Source: Nereocystis luetkeana (taxonomy: Eukaryota > Sar > Phaeophyceae > Laminariales > Laminariaceae). Taken from it: 64,000 nt of DNA. The DNA lies in assembly GCA_031213475.1 (NCBI GenBank), contig JARUPZ010000034.1, positions 3,123,114 to 3,187,113 of the forward strand, given 5' to 3'. Below, piece by piece: positions 47,161 to 58,110 of the stretch. The notes below the pieces were generated by a model that ran no database searches, was not told where the DNA came from, and worked only from the letters and a program-made list of their open reading frames with translations. Every line of letters starts with the position of its first letter. Position 1 is the stretch's first letter. The position numbers and the translations under genes were made by a program.

Positions 47161-49879
47161 ACAATCCTTTCGTCAATGTCGGGACATGGTGGTTCCCAGC
47201 CTTGATGTTGATAGCGTGAGCTAGCGGCAAAACATGTATTATTATACCAGGTATACCACTATGCTACTGCTGTGCCTTGTGTATGTATTTCAGCGTGTCG
47301 AATGGTCATGTTTTGTACTGTTTCATACAGTAAATAGAATACACGTGTCCCCTTTCAAGTTGCGCTAAGAGTTGGTAATTGAAGACTTGGGAGACGTCTA
47401 CTGTACCACCTGGTGCAGGTCACGAGGTACGAAGAGAAGCGGGTATCATCTTTGGTACAGGTAACGAGGGACAGGTAGGAGCAAGTATTTAGTGTATGGT
47501 ATCACACGTACGAGTAAGGCAAACGGCACGTACACTATTACGGGGGGCCATATTGAATAGGACCTACGGTGTAGACAAAAACCTATATATTTCGCTATTT
47601 TTACTAAAAATATTTGGTCCTGTTTACTATGGTCCCCCGTAATACTACACAGTCGTAATACTACACAACCTCGTACTCTGGTAAGTGTTGCCAGTGCTAT
47701 TAATAGTGAGTGTAACACACTGAGCGGAGCGACTGTGGCAGTTTCAAAGTAATGTCGGAATATCCATGGTTGGTATCGTGTCGACGGAAGGGCGAACCGG
47801 CAGAAGATGTGAGCCTAGATGCACATCAACATGCATGCATGCGGAGCAAGCGCAGTGGTCACTTGTCTCGGTTCGGTGTTGCGCGCACAACTAGGCGAGT
47901 GTACGTAGCAGAAAAACACCAGCGGACGGCACGAAACTACCCGCTGTTGGTGTGTATAGGCCTAGTTTTCTTGTCTCAATGGACTACTGGTAGTTACTTG
48001 GTATCTTGATATCAGGATTCGTATGTAGCTTGACTTGTCCATGCACTTGTAGTAGTATCATTCCTATTGGTGTGTATCAACTCGTACACAAGGATTTTTA
48101 CATTTTTACGAACCCCCAATTTGTAGCCACCTCGTGTTGTACATAGTATAACTTGGTACGTACATTCGAAGTATATATATGCACCTATAAATAGTACCAG
48201 TTTACATCAGCGCTTGATAGAATATAACATTTTCACATTTTGTTTGACCTGTTGGTACACGGTACGAAACAGACCGGGCGTTGTTGCCTCTGGTTGAAGT
48301 TGACCCTACAAGCCAGTTATCTACCCGATACCGGCTAGTGCCCCACCCTCTCTCTCCCCAAGAAGTATTGCGTGCTCGTCCTGGCACACCGCATCGGCCA
48401 TTTTGTCGAAAACGCCTACAGCAGTACCGCTACAGACAAGAGATCCTAGCGGCATGGTAAAGCAGTAGGCAACCTCTATCAATAGTTACTCTCCTGCGGT
48501 GAAGTCTTTTTTACTACCGCTATAAATAACCGCATTCCGCACTATTTCAGTTTCCTCACTAATGCCAAGTAATGTATCCCCAAAAACATGGATGCAATTT
48601 TACAGGAGTTTAGAAAGACCGATTTCGCGCAAAAGGCTATTTATTGTACCATACCGGGTGCAGTTCTGCAGGGCGCCATCCGACGGACCCTACAAGACCT
48701 GCGCGCGCATATTAATTTCGTGGAGCTCTTGAGGTTGTCCGAACATAAACCTCCTCCAAACAGCCCTCAACGCCGTTTCCAGATTTTTTGTCTTTTTTTT
48801 TATACCCCCGATCAGCCAGGGGTATTTTTCTTGTAATTTTGTTTCTCGTTATATCCGGGTACTGTACCTTTAATTTATCAGAGCATCCTGCCGCGCGAAA
48901 GACAGTCTGTAATTTCGTAGTTTCGTCGTATTCCGTGAGTTATCCCCTCTCTTGAGCTGGATGAACCTGCCATCCTATAGATTGTCTAAAGCCGGAGGTC
49001 CCGTAGCTATGCTCGTGGTTGGAAGCCGGAGATCCGCGCAGTTCAACCTTACATCTCTCCTCTTCCTTATGCTTCATCTATGCCTTCTACCACCGCTACC
49101 AGCGAACACAGCCGGTAGTAGTTGGCCACAGCCGTAGCGCGAATCCACCGGCGTGAGGTCCCAGCGAGAGCTACTACAGTACTGTAGCTACCCTGTCTTA
49201 CACTCACTCCTTTCGCCTTCCAGAGCACCCGCACACTTGAATATATCCGAGCAGTAGGTGTTGTAAGAGTACTTGTTGCAATAGCCACCGACCTCGCGAG
49301 GAGCCTGGTGTTGATGGTATTATTGTACTCGCTCGTAAGCTGTAATACACGAATTCGTGGGCGCGTGGGTGTAAATGTGTGTGTGTGTGTTTTTTTTTTC
49401 TCAAAGACAGCACACGCCAACAGCGGTTGATGTGGCTGGTGATACAATACGGCCAACCGACAGCGAATACCGGTACGTAGCAAATAAGCCTATTATTAAC
49501 GTATCGCAGGGCAACAGATACGTACGTACTGGTAGCAGGACCTGGTACTGCCGTAGGCCTCTGGAAGACGCATTTTTTGCGACGAAAACAATGGTTGGTA
49601 AATATGGTGTTGTCAACCATCTGTGTAGGAGCAGCGTCAGCGCTCAGCGGACCAGCAGTAGTACGGGTAGAATAGGACCACGTTGCACCCGCGCCGTACG
49701 GCTCGTTTCATTCAACCATTTTCACGCGGACATCAACCTACTGCTGTACATCATCCCATCCCACAATCAGGCAGTGGTCGTTGCACTTGTTATGGTCACG
49801 TTTCCCGTCGGAAGACCCCAAGAGGGGGTTACTACCGACCCAAGAACACGCGTGACAGCACACGCATACACTCGGACGA
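47161..49879. other. No recognised gene apart from one short frame
   Basis: 48588-48836 is an 82-codon frame (MDAILQEFRKTDFAQKAIY) with a TATAAATA word about 70 bp upstream at 48520-48527. It may be a small gene or chance; I recognise no family. A family A MITE lies at 47537-47643. The frames over 49375-50187 overlap a D element and are not genes. Confidence 0.3.
47537..47643. mobile_element. MITE family A, copy 3
   Basis: Runs from ATTACGGGGGGCCATATTG to TTTACTATGGTCCCCCGTAAT. Its interior AACCTATATATTTCGCTAT and TTTTTACTAAAAATATTTGG is shared with copies 4 and 5. Confidence 0.9.
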
Positions 49880-50090
49880 TTTTGGAAGCTGGTTCGCTAG
49901 TAGGCAATGGGGAAGGTGCGAACGCCGAGCGATGCATGCGTCTATGGAAACATATGTATCGGGTCGAAATCTTTCCAAAGCCACCATTTTCGTATGAATG
50001 TGCCTCCCTCTGGGTTTCGCGAAAATCGACTCGGAAATTCGCGCCAGGGGATGGGTGTGTTATCTTGCTCTTCGGTAGTCTCACCCTCTG
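49880..50090. mobile_element. MITE family D, diverged copy
   Basis: Recognisable by GGTGCGAACGCCGAGCGATG, TCTATGGAAACATATG, ATCTTTCCAAAGCCACC, GACTCGGAAATTCGCGCCAG and GGGATGGGTGTGTTATCTTG. The terminal repeats are not clear. Confidence 0.6.
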
Positions 50091-50304
50091 GGGACCCATT
50101 TATAGCGACTTTTTTTCAAGTGCCGCACGTCAACAGCGGTTGATGCGGTTGATGTTCCTTCAACCCAAAGCAACTACCAGGTATTAAATACCAGTCTGAT
50201 CGTAAATATATGGGATTTTTATATGGTAACAAAATGTCGCAGTGTACGTACCATATACTTTAGTTCGGACTGGCAGCGAATAACCCATAATTGGTAGTAG
50301 TAGT

Positions 50305-50655
50305 ACCGCATGGCGCTATCACACGGGTGATAAAGTAACACACCCCCCTTGGACGCATTTCCGAGCCGATTTTCTCCCAACCATGCCTTGACCCTTTTGG
50401 GACTCCTGTCCCGTTTTAGGGACAAAAACTTGGAAATTGAGAGGTTTGTCGCCCGAAACGGGGCTGCAGTCCTTTAAGAATTAAGAGCCTAGGGCGCACA
50501 CGGGGAAACCCTAGGTTGCTCTGGAAATGTCCTCTCGAGGTGTTTTTATGGACCCATCGCTCGGCGTCTGCACGCTCCTCGTCGGCGAGAAGACCGGCTC
50601 TGAAATATACCCCTAGGGGTGTTGTTCTCATGTATTCATGTTATCATGCGTGTCA
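50305..50655. mobile_element. MITE family D copy interrupted by family B MITE
   Basis: Starts ACCGCATGGCGCTATCACAC, then GGACGCATTTCCGAGCCGAT. It resumes after the insert with TGTCCTCTCGAGGTG, TGGACCCATCGCTCGG and CGAGAAGACCGGCTCTG. The right end near 50640 is degraded. Confidence 0.75.
50388..50484. mobile_element. MITE family B, copy 4 (nested in D)
   Basis: TTGA (worn TTAA), CCCTTTTGGGACTCCTGTCC, then CGAAACGGGGCTGCAGTCC, TTTAAGAA and TTAA. It lies inside the D element, so it is younger than that copy. Confidence 0.8.
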
Positions 50656-51036
50656 CATGCCAACCCTACTAGCCCTATCCTACCAGGCCGACGCGTGCGA
50701 CCTAGCATATTTTATAGCGGCTATTAGCCCTAGCCCACCAAACCGACGCGTGCGATCTAGCATCTTTTATCGTGGTTGTGTTTGAGAATTGCGTACAGCA
50801 GTGAACAGCAGTGGGGTACCCCGCTTTAAAGACCGTCATCCGTCTTTTAAGGCTTTTCGGGAAATAAAACCAGGGTTGTATCAGCTTGTCACGAGAAAAC
50901 ACTGCTTGAAATTAGTATGGTCGGCAGTAAAAGATACCTCTGGCAAGACCATGTTACAGATGAGAAATACCACGTTAGTTGGCTCGTTACGGTCTTAAAA
51001 TGGGTGCCCCACTAACTGTAGTGACAGTCTTGTTTT

Positions 51037-51142
51037 TTAACCCTTTTAGGACTGCAGTCTCGTTTTGGGGACAATTGGGGACAAGTTACTTGGGATTTGA
51101 GTGGTTTGTCCCCAAAACGGGACTGGAGTTGTAAAAGGTTCA
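51037..51142. mobile_element. MITE family B, copy 5
   Basis: TTAA at 51037-51040, CCCTTTTAGGACTGCAGTC, the interior AATTGGGGACAAGTTACTTG, and TTTGTCCCCAAAACGGGAC, ending AAAAGGTTCAA. The right TTAA is altered. Confidence 0.85.
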
Positions 51143-51404
51143 ACGTATATGCACTGACGATGACACTATTCTGTCCCCCAATATGAAGACATTTCGCATT
51201 TTTTCAATTTTAGCGATACTTGCTTCCAGGCACAATAGTGGTGCTGCTGTACTGCTGTGTGGAGCAGACGTTGATCGGAACACCGGTGCGGTCTTGGTAT
51301 AATAACTAAGAATACGTCCTCAGCTGCTGTGATGCGAGAGATACATCATTTTGTCGAAAATCGTATTTGCAAGCTGCTTTTGTGTGACGCTTCGATCGCG
51401 CGCA

Positions 51405-51509
51405 CTGTAGCGGGAAGGGGGGAGAAGAGCCTGCTATGTGACCCCGGATCTGAGTTACGAGTTGGAAGGAGAGAGAGAAGAAGATGTGCGAAGATAATGA
51501 ATGGGATGG

Positions 51510-51550
<41 letters not shown>
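51405..51550 (+). mobile_element. 5'-truncated SINE with long poly-A
   Basis: Only the last about 100 bp of the SINE body (GTAGCGGGAAGGGGGGAGAA to AATGAATGGGATGG), followed by about 40 A. The long pure A tail suggests a fairly young insertion. Confidence 0.85.
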
Positions 51551-51552
<2 letters not shown>

Positions 51553-51681
51553 ACGGGTTGTGCATGGCCTCATGAAGGATACCAGGTATCATTACCGTAG
51601 GGATCCCTCTATAATGACGGCTTAATACTGCCGGTGCCGGGTGTAGTGCGTGTGAAATCGCTTGGCACAGATGGGGTTAAC

Positions 51682-52162
51682 CAGGGCTTGCCTTGGGCCA
51701 GCCCGGGGTTGGGCCGGGCCTTTCAATTTTTCACATGGTGGACCGCGGCCCGGCCCAGCCCAACAATTTTTCAAATCCTCGACCCGCCCGGCCCATGACA
51801 ATGGCAGCGAGGCCCATCAGACCCAGGCTCTACGCGCGCCGACCCACCCAAAAACATGGGCCGGGCCGTGTACTTGCCGGGCCGAACCTCGGCCGGCCCA
51901 TGTATCGTCGCGTGCTAAAAGGTCACGCATGTGCGCTCCGGTGCTTCTTTAATTTGTGTTTTTTTCATGTTTTTTGTTTTTATTTCTTTTGGATCCCATG
52001 GTCCAGGTGCTTCTGGCCCACGAACAGCTAGCTACGCACGAGGCACATAGACCTACCCACATTTTTTTGCTCCACGGACTGCCCAGTCCGATGAATTGCG
52101 CCCTGACTGGTAGACCACCACCTCATTCTGCTGGTGAGACGCCGGCAGCAGCAGCAAGTAGT

Positions 52163-52214
<52 letters not shown>

Positions 52215-52897
52215 CCTGCTGCTGCACCCGCACCTTCAACAGCACCTGCTGATATCGATATATCATCCCACCGGAACATAGAATACGCCACCAGCGATCC
52301 TTCGGCAGGGGCTTCCCAGACTGCAGCAGCACAAGTTTTCATTGCCGGTTCGACAGACAACGACATACACACGAAGGTGAACGTCGCTGCAACCTGCGGT
52401 CCGAAGATGTCCTCTGTCAGGGCGTGCTTCACCAAGTTTTCACCGGCGGTTGCGTCCGGGCCGAACCAAGGGAAGAACGTGAAGTCTTGCCTGGGTCGCG
52501 GAGAAGATGGCAAGGAGCGTGTCCTCTATTAATAGTGTCCTCTCTCTACATCCACAACGGAGCCAAGGCCATGATCAGGCTTTTATTTGTAAAAATGGCC
52601 ACGAACAGCAGATCAGCATGGGCAGACGTCGTAGCAGCAGCATCAGTAGTCCACCACATGTCATGGGCCGCGACCCGGGTCGGCCGGTAAAAACACGTGG
52701 GCCGCCTCATGGGCAGGGTGGACGTCGTACTACTGCAGCAGTAGCCGTAGTACACCACATGTTATGGGCTGCGGCCCGGGCCGACCCGTCAAAACACTTG
52801 AACGCCTCATGGGCAGAGCAGAGCGGCCCATGTAGAGTCCACACCTCATGGGCCGCGGCCCGGCCCGGCCCGGACCATCGACCCATGACAAGCCCTG
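51682..52897. mobile_element. hAT-like element nested in family F
   Basis: Ends CAGGGCTTG and CAAGCCCTG with adjoining GGGCC-rich arms. Flanking octamers GGGTTAAC and GGATGTAC match at 5 of 8 positions. The undisturbed sequence in the other F copies is GGAGTTAC or GGGTTATC, so this is a worn 8-bp target duplication. The interior holds CATGGGCCG-rich repeats and a CAG run, with no transposase frame. The poly-Ala/Ser/Leu frames here come from the CAG run. Confidence 0.75.
52158..52215. repeat. (CAG)n microsatellite
   Basis: About 18 uninterrupted AGC/CAG units inside the hAT-like element. It gives poly-Ser, poly-Ala or poly-Leu in the different frames. Confidence 0.95.
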
Positions 52898-53099
52898 GGA
52901 TGTACCGGTGTGGCAGTGTGCGGAATAATCCCGGTGTACGTCATGCAGGTGCGGGGGCCTCGCACATACGGGCATTACAGAGGGACCACTAGTGTATAGT
53001 GTAGGGTTGTATATGAGCTCATGAAGGATGTAGTTGCTGCGCTCGTGTCGAACGTTTGTTTACGCCGCACTGTTGCACTCGGGAACATCCACACGCCGG

Positions 53100-53335
53100 G
53101 CAGATAGATAGATCATCTACAGATAGATCATCTATATGCTCACCTTCCGTTATAAGCTGTTGTGCGGGATGTGTGTACAGTACAGATCCAACTCAGGAAA
53201 CCTGTCCTGCGGATTATACGGCTTCCACGCCGCATCACGAGCTAGATACTAGATATAAGACAGATCAGGGTACATACATGTGCCTTGAAATCTACTGTAG
53301 ATCAGGAAGTGGGAATGGATGATCTGTAGTTGATC
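53100..53335. repeat. GATC-rich repeat family J, copy 1
   Basis: Shared words in order: AGATAGATCATCTACAG, ACAGATCCAACTCAGGAAAC, CTGTCCTG, ACGAGCTAGATAC and AGATCAGG. The four other copies lie at 57852, 60306, 61195 and 62850. Length is about 240-270 bp with no open frame. Confidence 0.75.
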
Positions 53336-53428
53336 TCTCCGAGGAGTGGAAGCATCTCTACCCGCGCAGCCCTCCATATGTTGCTTTGTGCGGCCGATGC
53401 TGCAATCGTCATAACAGCAGCAGTAGTA

Positions 53429-53614
53429 ATGGCCCCCCTATAGTGCCGGTTGAGTAGTGCCGCCTGCCCGCTATACATAGTGTCGGTGAAATCGCTTGGC
53501 ACAGGCAGATGGAGTTACCCAGCGTGGCAGTGTGCGGAGTATATAGTGCCGGTTTCCGCTATAGTGCCGGTATTGTTGGCTGGTGCGTATATGCCGGCAC
53601 TATAGGGGGACCAC
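53429..53614. mobile_element. MITE family F, copy 2
   Basis: Inverted ends TGGCCCCCCTATAGTGCCGG and CCGGCACTATAGGGGGACCA. The interior repeats TATAGTGCCGG twice more in the right half. About 186 bp, non-coding. Confidence 0.85.
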
Positions 53615-53834
53615 TACTTTGTATACGTTCGACTATTTTTTTCTCTTATCACGCTTACCGGCACTATAGAGGCACCAGCACTGCCCTATTTCTCGCGCGC
53701 GAGGTCAATACGTGAACATGGACGAAACATGAAGCGCAAGCCGTCCAGTAATTCCATGGCCGAGGTATACACCGAATACTATTAACAGTTCTGAACACAA
53801 GTAGTCTTTCAACAACATACGAGTACAGCAGGAG

Positions 53835-54017
53835 TGGTCCCTCTATGGTGCCCGTTCGGTAGTGTCGACTGCCCGCTACAGTGTAGTGCTGATGTTAATC
53901 ACTTGGCACAGACAGATCGGGTTATCCAGTGTGGCAGTATGCGGAGTGTATAGTGCCGGTTGCCTCTATAGTGCCGGTATCGTTGGCTGGTGCATACCGG
54001 CACTATAAAGGGACCGG
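53835..54017. mobile_element. MITE family F, copy 3
   Basis: Inverted ends TGGTCCCTCTATGGTGCCCG and CCGGCACTATAAAGGGACCG. The middle word CACTTGGCACAGACAGATCG corresponds to the hAT insertion region of copy 1. Confidence 0.85.
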
Positions 54018-54227
54018 CATTAGTGCTGTACTGCTGTTACTAGTAGTTTCTCAGTTGAGGAGCAAAGTGCTATCAGGTATCCCTTTCGTAGCCTGGGTTA
54101 TTCTGCGTTTGACAAGCAGGGCAGGGGGCGGTGGGTACACGAAGAATCATTCAGTACCTCACGTGTTATTTTTGAAGCCCAGACAGACCCAGCCACACAG
54201 AGGGGGGGGGGGGGGGTGTCATCATTA

Positions 54228-54690
54228 TCATGCATGGCCGTAGTCGTATGACCTTAGACCCTCGCATCCCTACAATGCCGGTTAGGAGCACGTCGGGTTT
54301 TCACCGACCAGGCAGACGCATGAAGGTTGGGTGAGCTGCATCCTACTAAGAACCGCTTTTGAGGCGGATTTTCTTTCATATGGATGACGGCGTCAATGAA
54401 TTGATGTATAATCTGGTGTGGCCACTTCCAGAAACAGCAATGGGTCTACGATGTAGCAGCCTCGTGGGTGCCTTGCGATATACACACTACTTGTTACGAT
54501 AATCCATCCCCCTTGTGCGGAGCTAAGGTTCTCCCCGCGCAAAAATGATCTAACTCGACCGCCAGCCGTGGTGACCGCCCAAAACGAAAACAAAACAAAA
54601 AACGGTACCCTGGCTGTCTAGCTCACGCCGCGAAAGGCATGTTCTACAGCGTCGTCGCCAACCGACGCCAACCCAACCCAACCCTTCTAC
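54228..54690 (-). repeat. Repeat family G, reverse orientation
   Basis: On the minus strand it starts GGTTGGGTTGGCGTCGGTTGG at 54685 and ends CTACGGCCATGCATGATAAT at about 54228, followed by a C14 run (G-run 54201-54214 on the plus strand). Interior order is as in the other copies. Confidence 0.8.
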
Positions 54691-54967
54691 ACCAGGTATA
54701 TTCACACAGGGGGGGGTATTCCAAATATAGTCAGTACTTTTTTTTTAATCGTCGAACATAATTAAATCCTATCCCACTACAATAGTTGGTTTTTCATTCC
54801 GAAGTTTTTTCGTACGTTTAGCGTTTTGTCGTTTTCTCTTTTTGTCGCCCACTTTTCTAGGAAGGAGTGTTTTTGCCAATTCTATTGATGGCGGAAAGGT
54901 TCCGACGTAGCAGTTGACAAGAAATGTCGTAGTCCATGTGATATGATCGGCGCTACCGTATAACACT

Positions 54968-55074
54968 ATTACGGGGGACCATAGTTAATAGGACCTGTGG
55001 TATACAATAAAACCTATATATTTCACCATTTCTACTAACAATATTTGGTCCTATTAACTATGGTCCCCCGTAAT
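54968..55074. mobile_element. MITE family A, copy 4
   Basis: The cleanest copy: ATTACGGGGGACCATAGTTA then ATAGGACC, with GGTCCTAT then TAACTATGGTCCCCCGTAAT. The two arms match over about 27 bp around a central AT-rich spacer. Confidence 0.9.
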
Positions 55075-55079
55075 ATTGA

Positions 55080-55350
55080 CACTATGACGCGTATCACCCG
55101 TGTGAGAAAATAGCACACCCCTCTCGGACGAATTTCCAAGCTGATTTCCTCAAAGGCGAGGAGAGTGCAAACGCCGAGCGACGCGTCTATGGAAGTATCT
55201 CGACGAGATCCACCCGAAAGCAGCCTTTTTCGTTTTGTGTCCCTTAAGGCATGGTTTGGAGAAAACATGGAGAAAATCGAAAATCGGCTCTGAAGTCATT
55301 CCAGGGGGTGTGCAATCATATGACCCCCCTGTGATACGTACGGTATGCGG
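55080..55350. mobile_element. MITE family D, copy
   Basis: Family landmarks: TATCACCCGTGTGAGAAAAT, GGACGAATTTCCAAGCTGAT, GTGCAAACGCCGAGCGACG, GAAAATCGGCTCTGAAG and CCCTGTGATACGTACGGTA. It starts within a few bp of the end of MITE A copy 4. Confidence 0.75.
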
Positions 55351-55817
55351 TGTGCCCTACTCCAAACAGTTTCATAGTACTCTGTAGTGCTGATAACTTG
55401 GCCCATCATCGGCAAAATGGTTGAGATAGTGCGCACTGCAGTACAGTAGTAGTAGCTCCTCATTACATGTTCGGTCGGGGCTTAATACTGCTGTAGTGTT
55501 TCACCCTTTCAATAAGGCACTGCTGTGTAGAAACCCTAGTCTGGTGTTTCGTCCACAACAGGAGTGCAGTCCTGGACGGGTTCGTGAAGCAGTACCTGGT
55601 ACTGCTTACCACTTGTTCGAGGAAATGGTTGATAGACACTGTTGCGCATGAGTCAAAGGGACTGACGCTAAACATTGGTTGATTTGGTCTGATTGGCTTA
55701 GGCTCATGTTTGGTTCTTTCCGTCTTGTTCACAGCTTGTGACAACCATTTTCTTGAGTATCTGGTACCAGGTATGTGGTATAAACTTCCCTCATTCAACG
55801 CTTTGAGTGCTGCACTG

Positions 55818-56135
55818 TTTGTGTGTGTGTTTTTTTCACATACCGTACGCTATACCCGTCGACATCCAGCACAGCTATTAATAGTGTCCGTGCCGGTTCT
55901 TCAATCCAAGAGAAATGCAAGCTCTGTGGTCACAAAACTATTAATACGACTCACCAGAGATACTACAATGTTGTGCAGTAAGCAGAGTAGACAATGTAGT
56001 GCCCTGTCATCGTACTGGGTACGACAGGCACGACATACACATTTAGCATGCGGTGAGAGAAAGAATAATAGAAAGAAACAAAGAACAGAAGAAAATATGT
56101 ACTGCTGTACATGTCTTGCCCTCCCAAGGTAGATG
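55818..56135 (-). mobile_element. 5'-truncated LINE, 3' UTR only
   Basis: On the minus strand it runs from TGTCGTGCCTGTCGTACCCA through AGAGCTTGCATTTCTCTTGG to CGGTATGTGAAAAAAACACA. Compared with the copy at 39080 it has TTAATA insertions after CTA at 55870 and 55933. Confidence 0.75.
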
Positions 56136-56576
56136 TGGCAGACATTACCACAAAGCAAAATAACCAACACCACCACATATAAACAGCAGAGTAAGACTCA
56201 GAACGAAGAGAAAAGAACAGGCAAACTGAAGCACAACAAAAACAAAACAAACTTTACATGAACCTGAATCTGATTCTTATTTCGAAGGTTTTGTCCCCAC
56301 AATGGGAGTTTTGTCCTTGACGGGTTTAAGTCAAGTATATTCCATCCATGTTGTCAAATCCGGCCAAGGCCTTTACGTACAGCGCTCACCCAAACAGAGC
56401 TGCGTGGCGCGAGGTCGGTCTGTGCTTAGAAGAACGAGTCGCGTAAGAATCGAACGTGTGCTATAGAATATATAGTGGAACCGAGGATTCACAACAAGTA
56501 CGGTCCTGCCTAAGAACGACCTGAGGTCACGTATGGGCGCAACTTTTTTGCCGACAAGATCAAGCTTTGTGTGTTC

Positions 56577-56674
56577 TTAACCCTTTTGAGGACCGCAGTC
56601 CCGTTTCGGGGACAAACCAGTCAAGTTTTAGGTTGTTTGTCATGAAGACGGGACTGAGATCCTAAAAGAGTTAA
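56577..56674. mobile_element. MITE family B, copy 6
   Basis: TTAA, CCCTTTTGAGGACCGCAGTC, then GACGGGACTGAGATCCTAAA, AGAG and TTAA. 98 bp with intact TTAA on both sides. Worn relatives lie at about 56286-56330 (right half only) and 55500-55586. Confidence 0.9.
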
Positions 56675-56845
56675 CATTGAACCGTTCTTTCTACTTTCCA
56701 CCCGTCGACATGCGGCACACCCAGTGTCTGCAGATTCGTCGTCCACAGAGAAGCAAGCCATGCGGTCGTGAAACTACGCCACAGAGATTCTCCGTTGTAA
56801 TGCAGTGAACAGAATGGGCAATGCAATGCCATGCCATCGTACTGT
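56672..56845 (-). mobile_element. LINE 3'-end fragment
   Basis: On the minus strand it ends GTAGAAAGAACGGTTCAATG; upstream are GTGTGCCGCATGTCGACGGG and TCTCTGTGGCGTAGTTTCACG. It lies head-to-head with the plus-strand copy that follows. Confidence 0.7.
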
Positions 56846-56867
56846 TTTTTTTTTTTTTTTTTTTTTT

Positions 56868-57245
56868 CCAGCTCGTTTTTTTTCAAGTGTTTGCCACATC
56901 GCCAGCGGGGGGGGGGCACGACAGTTGGTTTCTTTTATTTCTTCTATTTTTGCTTTTTTTGCTTCCTTGTTCTCTTTTGATTTGTCTTCCTTTGTTTCCT
57001 TCCGTTTTTTCTGTTTCATTGAATGTGTATGTCGTGCCTGTCGTATCCAGTATGATGACATGGCATTGCATTGCCCACTGCTGTGCTTACTGCGTACGTG
57101 GCAACGTAGTATCTCTGCGGCGTAGCTTTGTGTTCACAGAACTTGTATCTCTTCTATTAATGGGATTGAAGAATCGGCACGGACACTGGTTGTGCTGGAT
57201 GTCGACAGGTATAGAGAGAACGGTTTAATGTGAAGAACACACACA
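56868..57245 (+). mobile_element. 5'-truncated LINE, 3' UTR only
   Basis: Begins TTCCAGCTCGTTTTTTTTCA, has a G10 run at 56909-56918 and CGTGCCTGTCGTATCCAG, and ends CGGTTTAATGTGAAGAACAC with a CA tail. The order matches the reverse of 39080-39500. Confidence 0.8.
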
Positions 57246-57264
57246 CTGGGTACAGCGAGCACAA

Positions 57265-57480
57265 CACAACACAAGCCAGCAATCCAGATTCGAGTTGACA
57301 AGGGAAGAAGAGTCTTCTCGCGATGAAAATGCCTTCGAAGACAAAGACCGTAGTGGGGAGGGGGGAGGAGAGCCTGCTATTTGAACCCGGATCTGAGTTA
57401 CAACTATTAATATTAATACATGGGAGGCAGAGAGAAAAAAAAAGGCCAAGATGATGAATGGGAAGATGACAAGAAAAGCA
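57265..57480 (+). mobile_element. 5'-truncated SINE
   Basis: Body only: CAGATTCGAGTTGACAAGGG, TCTTCTCGCGATGAAAATG, GTAGTGGGGAGGGGGGAGGA, ACCCGGATCTGAGTTACAAC. A CTATTAATATTAATAC insertion sits at 57401-57416 where other copies read GAGTGGGAAG. Confidence 0.75.
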
Positions 57481-57851
57481 AAAAATGCGTTGAAAGAGCG
57501 CATAACGAAATACTAAGAAAGAAAGAGAGAAATAAAGAAAGTAAAATGGACATACTAGAAGTGGGCAAAACAAATCGGACACTAATTATACTGCGAAGCT
57601 TGAGTGTCGTTCCCGTTTTCACTGTAGGTTGTTCTGGTGGAAACCCCGGTTATGGTGAATAAGTCGCGTGGGATCAGGACCCTCCCTGCCGGTGGGTATG
57701 TATACCCAAGGTCAGTCTGGCGGGCTCAGGCCCGCACCGGGTGAGGTCGGTGTGGAATCAGGGTGCCGAGTGGGAGCAGGGTCGGTAAAAGCGTCGACCT
57801 TTTTGAAATTTTCTGAGAAGCTCGTGTCCGTGTACAAACAGTTCACACGTC

Positions 57852-58110
57852 AAACAGATGACGATCTGCAGATCTTACAGATCATACAGATAATTTCTAT
57901 CCTGGCCTGCCGTTATCATATGTTGTAAAGGATCTCTATACTGTACTGTGGATCCGACTCGGGAAACCTGTCGTAGAACGTACAGATTCTAGAGGCCCCA
58001 CACGGTAACATGAGCTAGATCATACAGATCATGCAGATCGTACAGACCAGGAATATATCTAGCTGTCCTGAAAATAGCCATCTATATGGTGAACTACGGC
58101 AGATGATCTG
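57852..58110. repeat. GATC-rich repeat family J, copy 2
   Basis: Shares TACTGTGGATCCGACTCGGG with AAACCTGTC, GGTAACATGAGCTAGATCAT and ACAGATCATGCAGATCG with the other J copies. Confidence 0.7.

Larger units (their letters stand above)
51599..52989. mobile_element. MITE family F copy 1, split by a hAT-like element
   Basis: The left part (51599-51681) has GGATCCCTCTATAATGACGG and GTGAAATCGCTTGGCACAG. The right part (52898-52989) has GTGTGGCAGTGTGCGGA and GGGCATTACAGAGGGACCAC. They are the two halves of the element seen whole at 53429 and 53835, with inverted ends. Confidence 0.8.

Noticed and set aside
49375-50187. 270-codon plus-strand frame
   Set aside because: It covers a family D copy and simple repeats, with no domain resemblance.
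52028-52532. Poly-Ala/Ser/Leu frames
   Set aside because: They are translations of a CAG run inside a hAT-like element.
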